Made by a program: the position numbers and the translations under genes | NCBI GenBank assembly: GCA_029298735.1 | Contig: JANSLP010000018.1 | Span: 186,001 to 250,000, forward strand | Length of the DNA stretch: 64,000 bases | Source: Ophiostoma sp. CBS 140.51 | Taxonomy: Eukaryota > Ascomycota > Sordariomycetes > Ophiostomatales > Ophiostomataceae | Reading direction: 5' to 3' | Shown: piece by piece, positions 22,318-32,532 of the stretch | How the letters are laid out: every line of letters begins with the position of its first letter | How positions within the stretch are numbered: the stretch's first letter is position 1 | The notes under the pieces: generated by a model | Told to the model about the DNA's origin: nothing | Seen by the model: the letters and a program-made list of their open reading frames with translations, nothing else | Databases searched by the model: none

Positions 22318-24093
22318 CTACTCTTCAAAGAAAGGGAGGCTGATGTAACTGGGATACTCTGAGTTGGCATGGATCTTGTGGAAGCCAACATTGTCTTCCG
22401 TTGAGAGCTTGCCCTTGAGCGCCTCAAACGACTGGATCTGCGGCGTTTGGCCCTGTACATCGACACGCACAGACTCGCCCGCCTCGTAGGCAACACTGAG
22501 AGCAAAGATGCCAATCTCCAGCTTGACAACATCGCCCTTGGGCACCTTCTGGATGGTGGCATGTGGATGGAAGGGGTAGTTGGGGTGCATGGAGCGAGAC
22601 TCGTCGATCTCCCGGTGGGATGCACGCAGCAGACCAAGAGGGCCCGAGTACAGCAGGATGTCGCTGATCTTGTCCTCTGGAATCTCTTCGATGCTGTTTG
22701 GAGGAATGGTACTCCAGGGGACGTTGATTGCCAGCATAGGTTTTCCGTTCTTGTCGAGCTTGCGCAGTGTGACGTAGACATCCATATCGTCATTATCATC
22801 GCACGACATGTACAGCACCGCTTTGGGAATACCGCATAAACGAGAGGGTTTGTCAAAGGTGTACGTCCAGCTGGCACACGAGTCGGTCTTTTCCGAGTCG
22901 TACGATACAACAGCAACAGAAGACGGAGGACCATCGAGACTGAGGGCACCATTGGAGCCCAGATACAGCTTGCGGTCTGTCGTCTGTTCAGGCGGGTACT
23001 GTGACAGCGGCTCGTCGAGAATGGCGTCCTGGCTGCCGAAACGGAGCGTTGTCATGCGGATCTGAGGCGTCTTTTCCCATCCGTTGTCAATGCCCTTGAG
23101 GTAGCGGTCAAAGAACTGGGACAGCTCGTCGGTGTACTTGGGCACGGCCCAGATGTCGTGCCACTCCTGGTACGGACTGAAGCGGATCCACTTGTCGGGG
23201 GTGTCGACATCCAAGAAGCCACGGATCGAGCCCATCGTGTGGAGTGCTGACGAAAAGGAGGCCGTGATGTAGGTGGGGATGTTGATCTTAGTCATGTCTG
23301 GCCGCTTGTCTTCCCAGTAGGGATTGGACACGCCGCCGCTGCGCCGGTACATCTCCTTGAAGCTCTCCATACCGTCACGGCCCTGGACCATGACACCTGA
23401 GATGTGATCAAAGAAGTTGCCGGCCCGGATGCCACCACGCAGAAACTGCTCGCGAAACAAATCACCACACCCTTCCCAGGGAGCAATGGCCTTGAGAGAT
23501 GGTGGGCGCAGCTGAGCAATAAACCACTGGGCAATGGCCAGGTGCGAGTTGCCAGCCATGCCCACATTGCCGTTGCACCAGGGCAGCTTGGCAACTTCTT
23601 CGACACAGTCATAGCCGTCCTCGGCCTCCTGCGTGCCCATAATGACACACATGCCCTCCGAGTCACCAACACCACGCGTATCAACGTTGAGAATAGCGAA
23701 TCCACGGTCAACAAACGTGGCCGGGTCCGGGCCTTCAAATTTCTCGAGACCACTCAGGGTCTTGGGTGCCACGCCAATGTCGTAGGGCGTCATCATCTTG
23801 AGAAACTTGAGGCCGTTGAGCTTCTTCCCGAAAGGACTCCAGGACAGGATGGCAGGCACAGGCTTATCGTTGCTGTCGACGGGGCGGTAGACATCTGCAT
23901 AGATGACGGCGCCGTCGCGCATCTTGATACCCACATCGTGCTCGACGAGGATGTCGCACGGCAGCTCACGCTCCTCAAACGGAGCTGAGCCCTTCTTCAG
24001 AATTTCACACTTGTTGAGGAAGCCCTGGTAACCGTTGAGGCCAATCGATGGCGGGTCGATGTGCTTGCGGGCGATCTGGCAAGGAGGAGGCAT
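22318..24093 (-). CDS. CocE/NonD family alpha/beta hydrolase 1
   Basis: Single-exon gene, 591 residues. It belongs to the X-Pro dipeptidyl-peptidase/cocaine-esterase group (S15-type catalytic domain plus a C-terminal jelly-roll domain), which splits esters or amides. The nucleophile elbow is GNSHLA with Ser183. DGAVIYADVYRP near 60-71 and VDTRGVGDSEG near 138-147 are conserved strands, the latter forming the oxyanion region. A candidate catalytic His lies in QEWHDIW. The C-terminal third holds the RASHRE and PHATIQKVPKGDVVKLEIG segments typical of the jelly roll. No signal peptide is visible, so the enzyme is probably intracellular. A paralogue lies at 32533; the two share domain order and length, with GNSH against GNSY at the nucleophile. 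It faces a sugar porter across a divergent promoter. Confidence 0.94.
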   Translation of the reverse strand: MPPPCQIARKHIDPPSIGLNGYQGFLNKCEILKKGSAPFEERELPCDILVEHDVGIKMRDGAVIYADVYRPVDSNDKPVPAILSWSPFGKKLNGLKFLKMMTPYDIGVAPKTLSGLEKFEGPDPATFVDRGFAILNVDTRGVGDSEGMCVIMGTQEAEDGYDCVEEVAKLPWCNGNVGMAGNSHLAIAQWFIAQLRPPSLKAIAPWEGCGDLFREQFLRGGIRAGNFFDHISGVMVQGRDGMESFKEMYRRSGGVSNPYWEDKRPDMTKINIPTYITASFSSALHTMGSIRGFLDVDTPDKWIRFSPYQEWHDIWAVPKYTDELSQFFDRYLKGIDNGWEKTPQIRMTTLRFGSQDAILDEPLSQYPPEQTTDRKLYLGSNGALSLDGPPSSVAVVSYDSEKTDSCASWTYTFDKPSRLCGIPKAVLYMSCDDNDDMDVYVTLRKLDKNGKPMLAINVPWSTIPPNSIEEIPEDKISDILLYSGPLGLLRASHREIDESRSMHPNYPFHPHATIQKVPKGDVVKLEIGIFALSVAYEAGESVRVDVQGQTPQIQSFEALKGKLSTEDNVGFHKIHANSEYPSYISLPFFEE

Positions 24094-24843
24094 TTTCTTG
24101 TGAATGGTTGTCTAGGTGGTTGATTTGATTTTGCAAAATAATTGATTCGATGTATTTGGCTGACTTTGTTCAGGTTGTTTGTTTGCCGCCATTGAAAATC
24201 AAAACAATAAATACCCCTCTATTGTTGATTTCGTTCCTGGCGATATCGGCCTTCACTTTGGAGAAACGTCATTATCATTCTCGGATTTTCCGGGTCTGTA
24301 TGCCGTGAGAGTCGATCAAGGGTTGAGTCAATATTGATCATTATTCTCTTTTTCAATCCAACTCTTTGATATCATATTCCGTGCACTTGCAGCTATTCCA
24401 CGGATTACGCCGGCCAGTGCCAGCCCTCAACACTGGTGTGTTTGGCTAGTTCGCATTTAGTGTGCATTCTAGCCTAGGACTCGGATTCCATTCTCCACAA
24501 TCCCCACACCCCAGATTCTGTTCAGATTTTCACAGAGATTGCCCAGTTTGTCCCTGGCCTTCCTGGATCTCCACCTCTTGACGACGTCTCTTGTCAACCA
24601 CGGAGGGAGCGACAGGTGTGCGTGGAGGCTGACAACAGAAAAGAGCAGAGCTCAGGCGAAGGGGCCAGTCGTCGTCGCCTGTTTAGATATAAGACGTCGT
24701 CGAGTCGCTTGCCACGTCTTCGGCCTATGATATTCTCGTGGTCACTCCATCATCAACTTAACCTTTACAACGTGTTTCTACTTTCCATTACCTTTCTCCC
24801 CCCTTTTCTTGCAAATTCTCACCAATACCCTGACACACCAGCC
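24094..24843. promoter_or_regulatory. divergent promoter, CocE/NonD hydrolase 1 and MFS porter
   Basis: About 750 bases. TCCACGGATTA at 24397-24407 is identical over 11 bases to an element at 28361. A related CCACGGA lies at 24598-24604. These CGG-containing sites are candidate Zn2Cys6 operators. Confidence 0.5.
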
Positions 24844-26400
24844 ATGGCCCGCCATGCTGCTCCCACCGGCCGCACTTTGGCTGATGTGCTGCCGCCCAAC
24901 GTCACGTTTTGGTCGCCGCATATCGTGCAGCTCAACCTCCGCCTGTTCGTCATGTTGATTGGCGGCATCTGTATGGGTTTCGATTCGGCCATGATGAACG
25001 GCCTGCAGGACCTCGAGACGTGGCGGGACTACTTCCATGATCCCCGCTCGTGGCTCCTGGGCGTCGTCAATGCCGTGCTCAACGTGGCCCCCATCGTTGG
25101 TGGCATGCCCGTTGCCTGGCTCTCGGATCGCTACGGCCGCCTGCTTTGCGTTCGCCTTGGCTGCTTGCTGTTGGTGTTTGCATCTGCTCTGCAGGCTGGC
25201 TCACGGAATCTCGGCATGTTTGTCGCTGCCCGTTTCCTGATCGGTTTTGGCATCGAGCTTTGCGTCGTCAGCGGTCCTGTTCTCGTGAGCGAGCTCGCCT
25301 ACCCGGCCTACCGTTCTCAGATGACCAGTTTGTTTCTGTGTTTTTTTTATGTTGGCTCCATCATTGCCAGCTGGACCATCTTTGGCACCTCGCAAATGGC
25401 CAATACCTCTTGGTCGTGGCGCATCCCCTCGCTGCTGCAGGCTTTTGTGCCACTGGTACAAGGCTGCCTCAGCTTCCTCGTTGTGGAAAGCCCTCGTTGG
25501 CTCTACAGCAAAGGCCGTCAGGACGAAGCCAGAGACATTTTGGTCCGCTTCCACGGTGGCGGCGATCCTGACTCGCCCCTTGTCGACTACGAAATGGAGC
25601 AGATTCGCGAGTACTTTGAGTCCGACAGCGAGGCCAAGAAGCTCAAGTGGACCGGTCTATGGAAGACAGTGGCCGACCGCAAGCGCCTGTTGCTTGTCAT
25701 CTACATTGCCTTTATGACACAAGTCTGTGGTAGTGCCCTCATCAGCTACTATTTGACCCTCGTCCTCAACACCATCGGCATCACTACCACAACAACGCAG
25801 ACACTCATTAACGCCATCCTGTCCATTGTTTGCTGTCTTGTGGCCGTCATTGGCGCCTTCCTGGTTGACCGACTTGGTCGCCGTTTTCTGTGGCTGTCTG
25901 CCGTCAGTGGTATGCTCATCACATTTGCCATCTGGACGGCCCTCTCTGCCCAGTTCGAGAAGCATAACACGGATACACTGGCCCGGGGCGTTCTAGCCTT
26001 TGTCTTTTTGTTCCAGGCTAGCTACTCCTTTGGCATCACCCCACTGAGCTTTACCTATGCCGCCGAGATTCTGCCCTTCCATGCTCGCCAAAAGGGCATC
26101 GGTCTCATCTACATGTGCAACAGCATCGCCCTTATTTACAACAATATGGTTAACCCTGTCGCCATGGACGCCATCGGCTGGAAGTACTATTTTGTCTTTA
26201 TTGGCCTGCTCGTGCAGTGGCTCATTGTCATCTACTACTTCTTCCCCGAGACGAAGGGACAGGGCTTGGAGGAACTGCAAAACCTCTTTGAACCGGACAC
26301 CATCCAGAATTTGGCCAAGACGGATGATCTCGAGGCCATCAGCCGCGAGGAGGTAGACCGCAAGCAGGCCATGACTGCTGTCACTGAGCATGCCGAGTGA
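24844..26400 (+). CDS. MFS sugar porter (lactose permease/hexose transporter-like)
   Basis: Plasma-membrane sugar symporter, intronless, 518 residues from the ATG at 24844. I chose this ATG because it has a good context (CAGCCATGG) and starts the family's normal cytosolic tail; upstream in-frame codons would add a spurious hydrophobic leader. Motifs visible are GFDSAMMNG in TM1, SDRYGRLLCVRLG between TM2 and TM3, ESPRWLYSKGRQDEAR before the central loop, DRLGRRFLWLSAV, and PETKGQGLEEL at the end. The arrangement resembles fungal lactose or cellodextrin permease relatives. It shares a promoter with CocE/NonD hydrolase 1, so it may bring in the hydrolase substrate or a glycoside of it. Confidence 0.93.
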   Translation: MARHAAPTGRTLADVLPPNVTFWSPHIVQLNLRLFVMLIGGICMGFDSAMMNGLQDLETWRDYFHDPRSWLLGVVNAVLNVAPIVGGMPVAWLSDRYGRLLCVRLGCLLLVFASALQAGSRNLGMFVAARFLIGFGIELCVVSGPVLVSELAYPAYRSQMTSLFLCFFYVGSIIASWTIFGTSQMANTSWSWRIPSLLQAFVPLVQGCLSFLVVESPRWLYSKGRQDEARDILVRFHGGGDPDSPLVDYEMEQIREYFESDSEAKKLKWTGLWKTVADRKRLLLVIYIAFMTQVCGSALISYYLTLVLNTIGITTTTTQTLINAILSIVCCLVAVIGAFLVDRLGRRFLWLSAVSGMLITFAIWTALSAQFEKHNTDTLARGVLAFVFLFQASYSFGITPLSFTYAAEILPFHARQKGIGLIYMCNSIALIYNNMVNPVAMDAIGWKYYFVFIGLLVQWLIVIYYFFPETKGQGLEELQNLFEPDTIQNLAKTDDLEAISREEVDRKQAMTAVTEHAE

Positions 26401-26840
26401 GGTTAGAGGCAGTTGTGTGGGTTGTAATCTGGTGGTAGTATGGGCTTTAATACTGGAATTGCCGTGGAGTTGGGGGCTTTGTAGGCTATTGGATGAGATG
26501 CGTATTTTTATGTTACGTATTCCACAAGAAAAATTCAATACTTTACCTGACTTGATCACTATGTTATCCCCGCTATGCACAAGGATATTTTTATTTAAAT
26601 TATACTAATCGTGAGTTGTCACGATCTGCAACTTTCTCTATTCCGTCACATCTCATTCTGATATGCTCAATTTTTCTAAACTACAGTAATAAGTAAAATC
26701 TACGGTTCAATTTAAGACAGACAGAAAACAAAATGACGGCCTTTGCCACAACGGTCGTTTTAATTCTGTAACAATATAGACATATGAAAGCGTGTCGATA
26801 TAGATACGGACTATTTCTCGTTGAAAATAATACAACTTGA
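26401..26840. other. convergent 3' flanks
   Basis: About 440 AT-rich bases between the ends of two convergent genes. No coding signal was seen, and a terminator role is only inferred. Confidence 0.5.
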
Positions 26841-27938
26841 CTAGTAAGGCTTCACGCCAGCGAGTTTCAGCAGCTTGTCGGTCAGGACGGGCTTCTCCAG
26901 TGGTTCGTCACGCTCACCAGAACAGACTTCGCCATGACGCATGGCCTTGCCCTGCCCGAAAATATTGCAGTGCGGCCAGTGGGTGGTGGCTTCATAGCGA
27001 TGGAATATGTCGGCCTTGAGAGCAACGTCCTCGGGGCTGGCCAGACTGGCCGGTGTGTAGGTAGCGTAAAGAATGGTGCGGACAGTCTCGCTCTCCGGCA
27101 GACGAGCATAATGCACAGTACGAGAGTCCCAAATAATCAGGTCGCCGGGCTCGGCATCGACTTTGACGACTGAGCAGCCCTGGCTAATGAACCACTGCAC
27201 ATCCTCCTCCTTGAAGCCGTACCAGTCAAACTGACCGGGGGCACCGGCAGCTTTGGGGGCAGGCGGGTGCTCCTGGAAGAAGCGTTCAAAGAGCTCAGAG
27301 CTTCCCTGAAGAAGGACGAGACCACCGTCCTTGGGGCCTGCATTCGAAAAGTTGATGATACCCTGCGCGCAGGCAAGGCCCCGGCGGGTCGGGGACTGGT
27401 CAACGTGCGGCCATGGTGACCACTGGACGTCCGTCCGACCGGGCAGAGTGACGTTGACGGCGTCAAAGGAGACGAGCAGCTCGTGAGTACCCCAAAGCTT
27501 GGCAAATGCATCGATGACGCCGTCCTCGCAACGGGCATCCCACACCCACTTCTCGTGGGCCGCACAGTAGTTGAGAATCATGCCGCCCTTCATCATCATG
27601 GGCAGCTTCTCCTGGACCCATGTGCTCTTGTCGTTCATGTCAAAGCCAAAGGGGAACTTGTTGAACCAGTCCATGGCGGTGGCCCGGTACTGGTCAGCCC
27701 TCTCACGAGGAATGGCAGCCTTGATGACGACATAGCCCTTGGAGAAGAAGTCGTCACGCCAGTCGCCAAAGGGAATGTTCTGGTTGGCTTGCGAGGCAAG
27801 GATGTCGTGGGTGCCACCAACCTTGGTATCATAGTCGTGGACAGTGCCATGGCTGTTTTGGAGGTAGTCGTTGGTGGACCGTTTTGCCTCGGCCGGGAGA
27901 GCAGCCGGGGCGGTGTTGGTGATCACGGCGGTGGCCAT
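26841..27938 (-). CDS. PhyH-type Fe(II)/2-oxoglutarate dioxygenase
   Basis: Single exon, 365 residues. Phytanoyl-CoA hydroxylase-like double-stranded beta-helix enzyme that couples 2-oxoglutarate decarboxylation to hydroxylation of a substrate. The metal facial triad is visible: His178-x-Asp180 (PHVDQSP) and distal His276 (SRTVHYARL). Arg287 (SETVRTILY), at the expected distance after the distal His, should bind the 2-oxoglutarate carboxylate. The N-terminal 55 residues are variable. No targeting signal is clear. The gene starts divergently from the Zn2Cys6 regulator at 29014 and lies between two CocE/NonD hydrolases. Many fungal members act on secondary metabolites or non-CoA substrates, so the phytanoyl name should not be taken literally. 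Confidence 0.93.
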   Translation of the reverse strand: MATAVITNTAPAALPAEAKRSTNDYLQNSHGTVHDYDTKVGGTHDILASQANQNIPFGDWRDDFFSKGYVVIKAAIPRERADQYRATAMDWFNKFPFGFDMNDKSTWVQEKLPMMMKGGMILNYCAAHEKWVWDARCEDGVIDAFAKLWGTHELLVSFDAVNVTLPGRTDVQWSPWPHVDQSPTRRGLACAQGIINFSNAGPKDGGLVLLQGSSELFERFFQEHPPAPKAAGAPGQFDWYGFKEEDVQWFISQGCSVVKVDAEPGDLIIWDSRTVHYARLPESETVRTILYATYTPASLASPEDVALKADIFHRYEATTHWPHCNIFGQGKAMRHGEVCSGERDEPLEKPVLTDKLLKLAGVKPY

Positions 27939-29013
27939 TGTGGAAGGTAATGTGAAGAGGTGTTGTTTTGCTAGTTATTTTCACTTCAGAAAACTTCAGT
28001 GTTCAAGGGATAGTTGAAGATTGATTTCCGTTTCTGAGTTCTGGATTGGTATTGATATTTTCAGTGGTCTCTCAAAACTTCTGTTATCAATCTAAGCTTT
28101 TCAAGTGGTTATTTCGGCTTGATATAGCTTAGTGGTGTGCCACAGTTGTTGCTCTCAGAGTCAATAAGGAGTTGACGCTGCCCCGTTTCTTTGCAGCAGC
28201 TGACATTCCCGAATCTTGTCCGCTCGATAGTGGCGCAAGAGAGTCATGTCGAGGATAATTCTGGAGGCGATGGGCCGACTCCGTGGACGGATCGTGAGAA
28301 GTGAGCCCTACCACTTTGGTCGCGGGCGATTGCCGTGGAAAATTGGCGTTTGTACGTTAATCCACGGATTAAGAAAGTATGCTGCTGGAATTCCACGGAG
28401 CAACACCGGCACTAACAAGGATTTAAATGATTCTCCACCAACACCACGAGGCACCAGACACCACGAGATATCACGAGGCACCGCGGGGACTTGCAAACCC
28501 CCCCGACAAATGGGGTTTCCAAAAAATAGCCTTGTAAATCTCTTCATCTTTGAGGATACCAATCTGGTTCCACTGCATCTTGCGCGGTAACCAATGGACG
28601 CCGGCTTAAAGAAACTTTTGATTGCATGTCACAGGATGAGCCTCCGCCGTCAACACTTGTGCTGGGTTAGTGCATCCCGGGGCCCGTGAGGGGTTTTGTC
28701 CACTTTTCACCTGTCGACAGTGGTTATTGGGGTTCTCTAGTGTGTCACTGCAAGCACGTTGTCTCTTTGTGGTGCAGCCTGTGGGGTAAATGTTGCCGAC
28801 TGGCAAGGTTGTCGCAATCGCAAGTGGAATAGCCGAGAGCGGCGGTGGTTTCCATGCAGGATCGAGGATTTGGTCTGACTTGGTCTCTTTCTTTATTTCT
28901 GCAAAGCACATAATTTATCGACATAGACACGCTGCAGTCACCGCTGTCCAAATCAAACCTCGATTATCGCCCACAATTATCATATCCCCTGGAACACGAC
29001 ACGACCAATCGCC
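27939..29013. promoter_or_regulatory. divergent promoter, PhyH oxygenase and Zn2Cys6 regulator
   Basis: About 1.07 kb with the densest set of TCCACGGA elements in the window. Full copies are at 28280-28287 (minus orientation), 28361-28368 and 28392-28399, and a 7-of-8 match is at 28333-28340. The central one extends to TTAATCC-AC-GGATTAA (28357-28372), an inverted repeat with 7-bp arms. This is the layout expected for a self-regulating Zn2Cys6 gene. Confidence 0.6.
28280..28399. promoter_or_regulatory. cluster of TCCNNGGA palindromic elements
   Basis: Three exact TCCACGGA/TCCGTGGA sites plus one near match within 120 bases. Each is an inverted TCC/GGA pair with a 2-base gap and contains a CGG triplet. 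The site at 28279-28286 also reads CTCCGTGG, the consensus known for the nitrate regulator NirA. Regulatory meaning is inference. Confidence 0.5.
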
Positions 29014-31709
29014 ATGGCAGGAGGAGCCGCGTCACGGCCAACCACGGGCTCAAGGCCCAAACAGCGGCGGTTGAGAGCAGTATGTCCAATGCACTTGTTG
29101 TTTGCGTGGAGAGACATAGTTTCTGGGGCCCCTTACTGACTTACATGCAGTGCGACTCATGCAGACAGAGAAAGGTAACCGACAACTGTTTTCTATTGTA
29201 CTCCCAGCTTACAACTAACACAGACAGTTTCGATGCGACAGCGTTCCGGGATCATGCCGTAACTGCCAGGCGTACAGCGAGGTATGCATCATCTCGCGGG
29301 ACGGCGCCACATTGCGACGGCCGGTGAGGGCGACCAGCACGACGAGCACGGCCAATGGACACGCTAGGTCGTCACGGTCACCGGCATCGCCAAAGTCGGG
29401 TCGCAGCAATGGACCAAGTCCACATGCGTCTTGCATACCGGCATCCTCGCCGACCGGCCCTCAGTTGATGCAACAGACAATCGAGGATGCAAACATCAAT
29501 GTGCACATGCCGGGAGGTGCAGTCCAGCATGCAACCAACTCGATGCTTTGGCCACGGCCGACATCGTCGTCGCACATGTCGTTGCCCACTGCCGACACTG
29601 AGTCCGTGCAAGGTGTCGTGACGACCGAGGTCGGCGTGCATCCCAGTAACGCCAAGTTTGCAGGTGTCAGTTCAGCACAAGTGCTGGGAAAGGTGGCCGA
29701 AGCGGTGTCGCAGCCGTATGCACCCAAGTTGAACGTCATGGACTTTTTCTGTCCAACCATGACGTATGCAGAAGAGTTTCCAATGGCAGCACCGTCACTG
29801 CGGCCACTGGTCGATAAGAGCGTGGCCGACGCGTGTGTTCAATGTAGGTATTGCAAGGGACACGCATTTAAGGTGTTTTCACATCTGACAATGTCTTTTA
29901 CCAGGCTATTATGAAACATACCACAACTTGTATCCAATACTCGAGCAAGACGACTTCCGGCTGGCGTACGATGCCTTCTACTCGGGGTCAACACCACCAC
30001 CAGCACGCTTGGCATGCATCTACCTGGTCATTGCACTGGGCACGAACAAGAGAGAGTTGTTTGACTCGAACCTCCGTGCGGCATATGATCTGTATGGAAG
30101 GTTGATTGCACAGCCCTTCGTGGCCAGTGTCCAAGCACTGATATTGATGGTTAGTGCGGCGTGGTGTGCATAATGCGAGGGTGCAAAAAAGAAGATATAG
30201 CTTACTCTGCTTGCTGCCTTTGTCAGACACTTGTCTAACACTCCAACGCAGACAATATGTTTCCTCAATGCCGAACGAGACGGACAGGCCATCCTCTGCA
30301 TCGGCCTCGCGACACAAATATCTATGTCCACGGGCCTGCACCGTAGCCTGTATATCCACCGCCACCCACTCGAATTTGCGTTCGTACTCAAGGACCACAA
30401 CACACGCAACTGTATCTGGTGGACATGCTACTGTCTTGAGAAGAAGCTGTCGTTTGAGAATGGCCGATGTTCGACGATCCACGACGACGATTGCGACGCG
30501 GAACTACCGGTTCTATCACAGTCAAGTACGCCATCCTTGACACGACAGACGAATGGCGGCTCGTTTACGTTTTTGATGTCCTTCATCCGTCTGGCCAAGG
30601 CGTTGTCCAGCATCTCCCGCAGTCTGTTTAACAGGACAGCATCCCACCTCAGTATTGACGAGCTGCTGCACCGCATCGCTGTGGCCGACGACGATCTGCT
30701 GGCGTGGCGCAGTTCGCTGCCAGACAATCTGCAGCCGGACCGAGAGCCTTTGTATGGACGACGGCACCAGGATGCCGTGGCCGAAACGGGATCGGAGATG
30801 CTGCACTGCGTCTACTACAACGCACTCGTCATTATCCACCGCGCCTCGCTGGTCTTTATGGCGACGCAGCCGGTCATTCTGCAGTCCCATCCCAATATGC
30901 GCATGTCGGCGTCGGATGCCGTGTGTCTTGGTGCTGCACGAGCCTTGATCCGGTCAGCCAACCATCTAATCCTCGAACAGCACACTTTCCCTCTGTTACG
31001 TTGGGTGAATCCGTATGCCATCAACGGAGTCATGGCGCTGTACATCGGCGTGCTGCAGTGGCCGCTGAGGTGGTCGGTCCTGACGGACCTGGCGCTGGTG
31101 CGCAGCCTGGGCCGGTGTTTTGAGAAGAGCTCGGATGTGGGTGCAGCACCAAGGTTTCAATCTTTGATCGGGTGTTTGTTGGAGGCCGCAACAAAAGCAG
31201 AGGCAGTGGCTTCGGCTCATGAGAAGGAGAAAACCCGCGATTCGGGAGGGAATGGAAGGGGAGCGTCGAGTGGGCCTCGCGTGGCAATGGGAGAAGACGG
31301 CGCCGGTGTTAGTGGTCAACAAGAACGATCAACTATGGGAGAATCAAGGTCAGCACTACCGCAACAAACATCAACGACACCCAATCCAACGGTGGCCAAC
31401 ACCTGGCCCGACCACGATACCTCCCTTCCCTCTGTGACAACCAACCACGTCCACAACAACAACTCGTGGTTGATCACGCCAGCCCCGTCTGACCTCTTTT
31501 CTGTCGCGTCCGGCATTGCCGATACCGATCTGGTCTCTGGCGATCTGCAGTTTGGCGACTTCTTTGGCGACCACTCGACAGCGTGGAACATGTGGCCGAC
31601 GATGCCAGGCAGGGAGACCATTGATCAGCTGCCTGGCTTGATGGAAGTCGTGCAGGCTGATGTTGCAGTGGATGAAGCTACCCAGGAAGAGATGCCCCCT
31701 AGACCATGA
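29014..31709 (+). CDS. Zn2Cys6 transcription factor, candidate pathway regulator
   Basis: Nuclear regulator. Five exons, 29014-29079, 29151-29174, 29228-29843, 29905-30149 and 30252-31709, join in phase to 802 residues. The zinc cluster is split by introns: exon 2 is only 24 bases and encodes CDSCRQRK, and exon 3 continues FRCDSVPGSCRNCQAYSEVC. All six cysteines are present. A Ser/Thr/Pro-rich linker follows, and then the fungal-specific regulatory domain starts near YHNLYPILEQDDF. It includes the conserved ISMSTGLHRSLY stretch and the acidic DDDCDAELP motif. The C-terminal 150 residues are low-complexity and end in an acidic, probably activating tail. It lies in the middle of the catabolic block, divergent from the PhyH oxygenase, and is the best candidate for its local regulator. 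Confidence 0.92.
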
Positions 31710-32532
31710 GACGTTGTGGGTGGCGCGTCGTCGCTGGATAGGTATATAGCGAGTAGGTATCGATTGTAGGAAAATTTGTCGATTGGTTGGCTTGCCCTGT
31801 CAGCGTTGGAATCAAAATTAAATGATGATGTCGAATTGGTTGAATCAAAATGACGTGTACCGCGTTCCTGCCTTGCTCCGCGTTTGTTGAGTAAGGGCGG
31901 TGGGAAGCGGCAGAACCCGTTTGGTGGGACCGAGCCGTGTAATTGCCCAAAGGGGAAGGATCAAACCGCGAGATGTACCCGAAGTTGAGAAACATTGTCC
32001 GTCGTTCCTTCCTCTTTCACGATGTGAGAAATTTACTAAATTTTGACGTCAAATATTGTAACTTGCAGAAAATACTAACAGCTATTAATTCACCCCAACT
32101 AATACCACCCAATGATCAAAAAAACAACAAGACGACATCCAAACCGTTACCCCTCTCGAGCTTACCTGCGATGCAGCCCCTAAAATAGCAACTGCGTTCC
32201 CCACGGGATAGCGCAGTTAGCGGCCAAATCCCCGCATTTTCGAATAGGTTTAGTGGGTAATTGAGGCTACCCTGTGCTAACCCCGCCCATAGCGCAGTGC
32301 GCATACGCCGTGGATTAAGGCAAAAGGCACCCAAAGGCAAGCGACATCACGGTGCACCCTCCGACATGATCACAACTCCCCTTCCTCATTCAACCACCCA
32401 AACCTACATAACTATAGCAGCCCCAACTATGAAAGCTGCAGATCGAATGACCACCGATATGTTATGACATCACATTGCACTATCTAACGCCCAGATAAAT
32501 ACAGACCTATCAAGACTCACAAAGCATCGACA
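31710..32532. promoter_or_regulatory. intergenic promoter of CocE/NonD hydrolase 2
   Basis: About 820 bases. GCCGTGGATTAAGG at 32307-32320 shares the TTAATCCACGG 11-mer (minus strand) with the 28357 palindrome. The sequence upstream of it is AT-rich with no gene. Confidence 0.45.

Noticed and set aside
24616..24843. N-terminal extension of the MFS porter
   Set aside because: It adds an unsupported hydrophobic leader from a non-ATG codon; the ATG at 24844 has good context and matches family starts.
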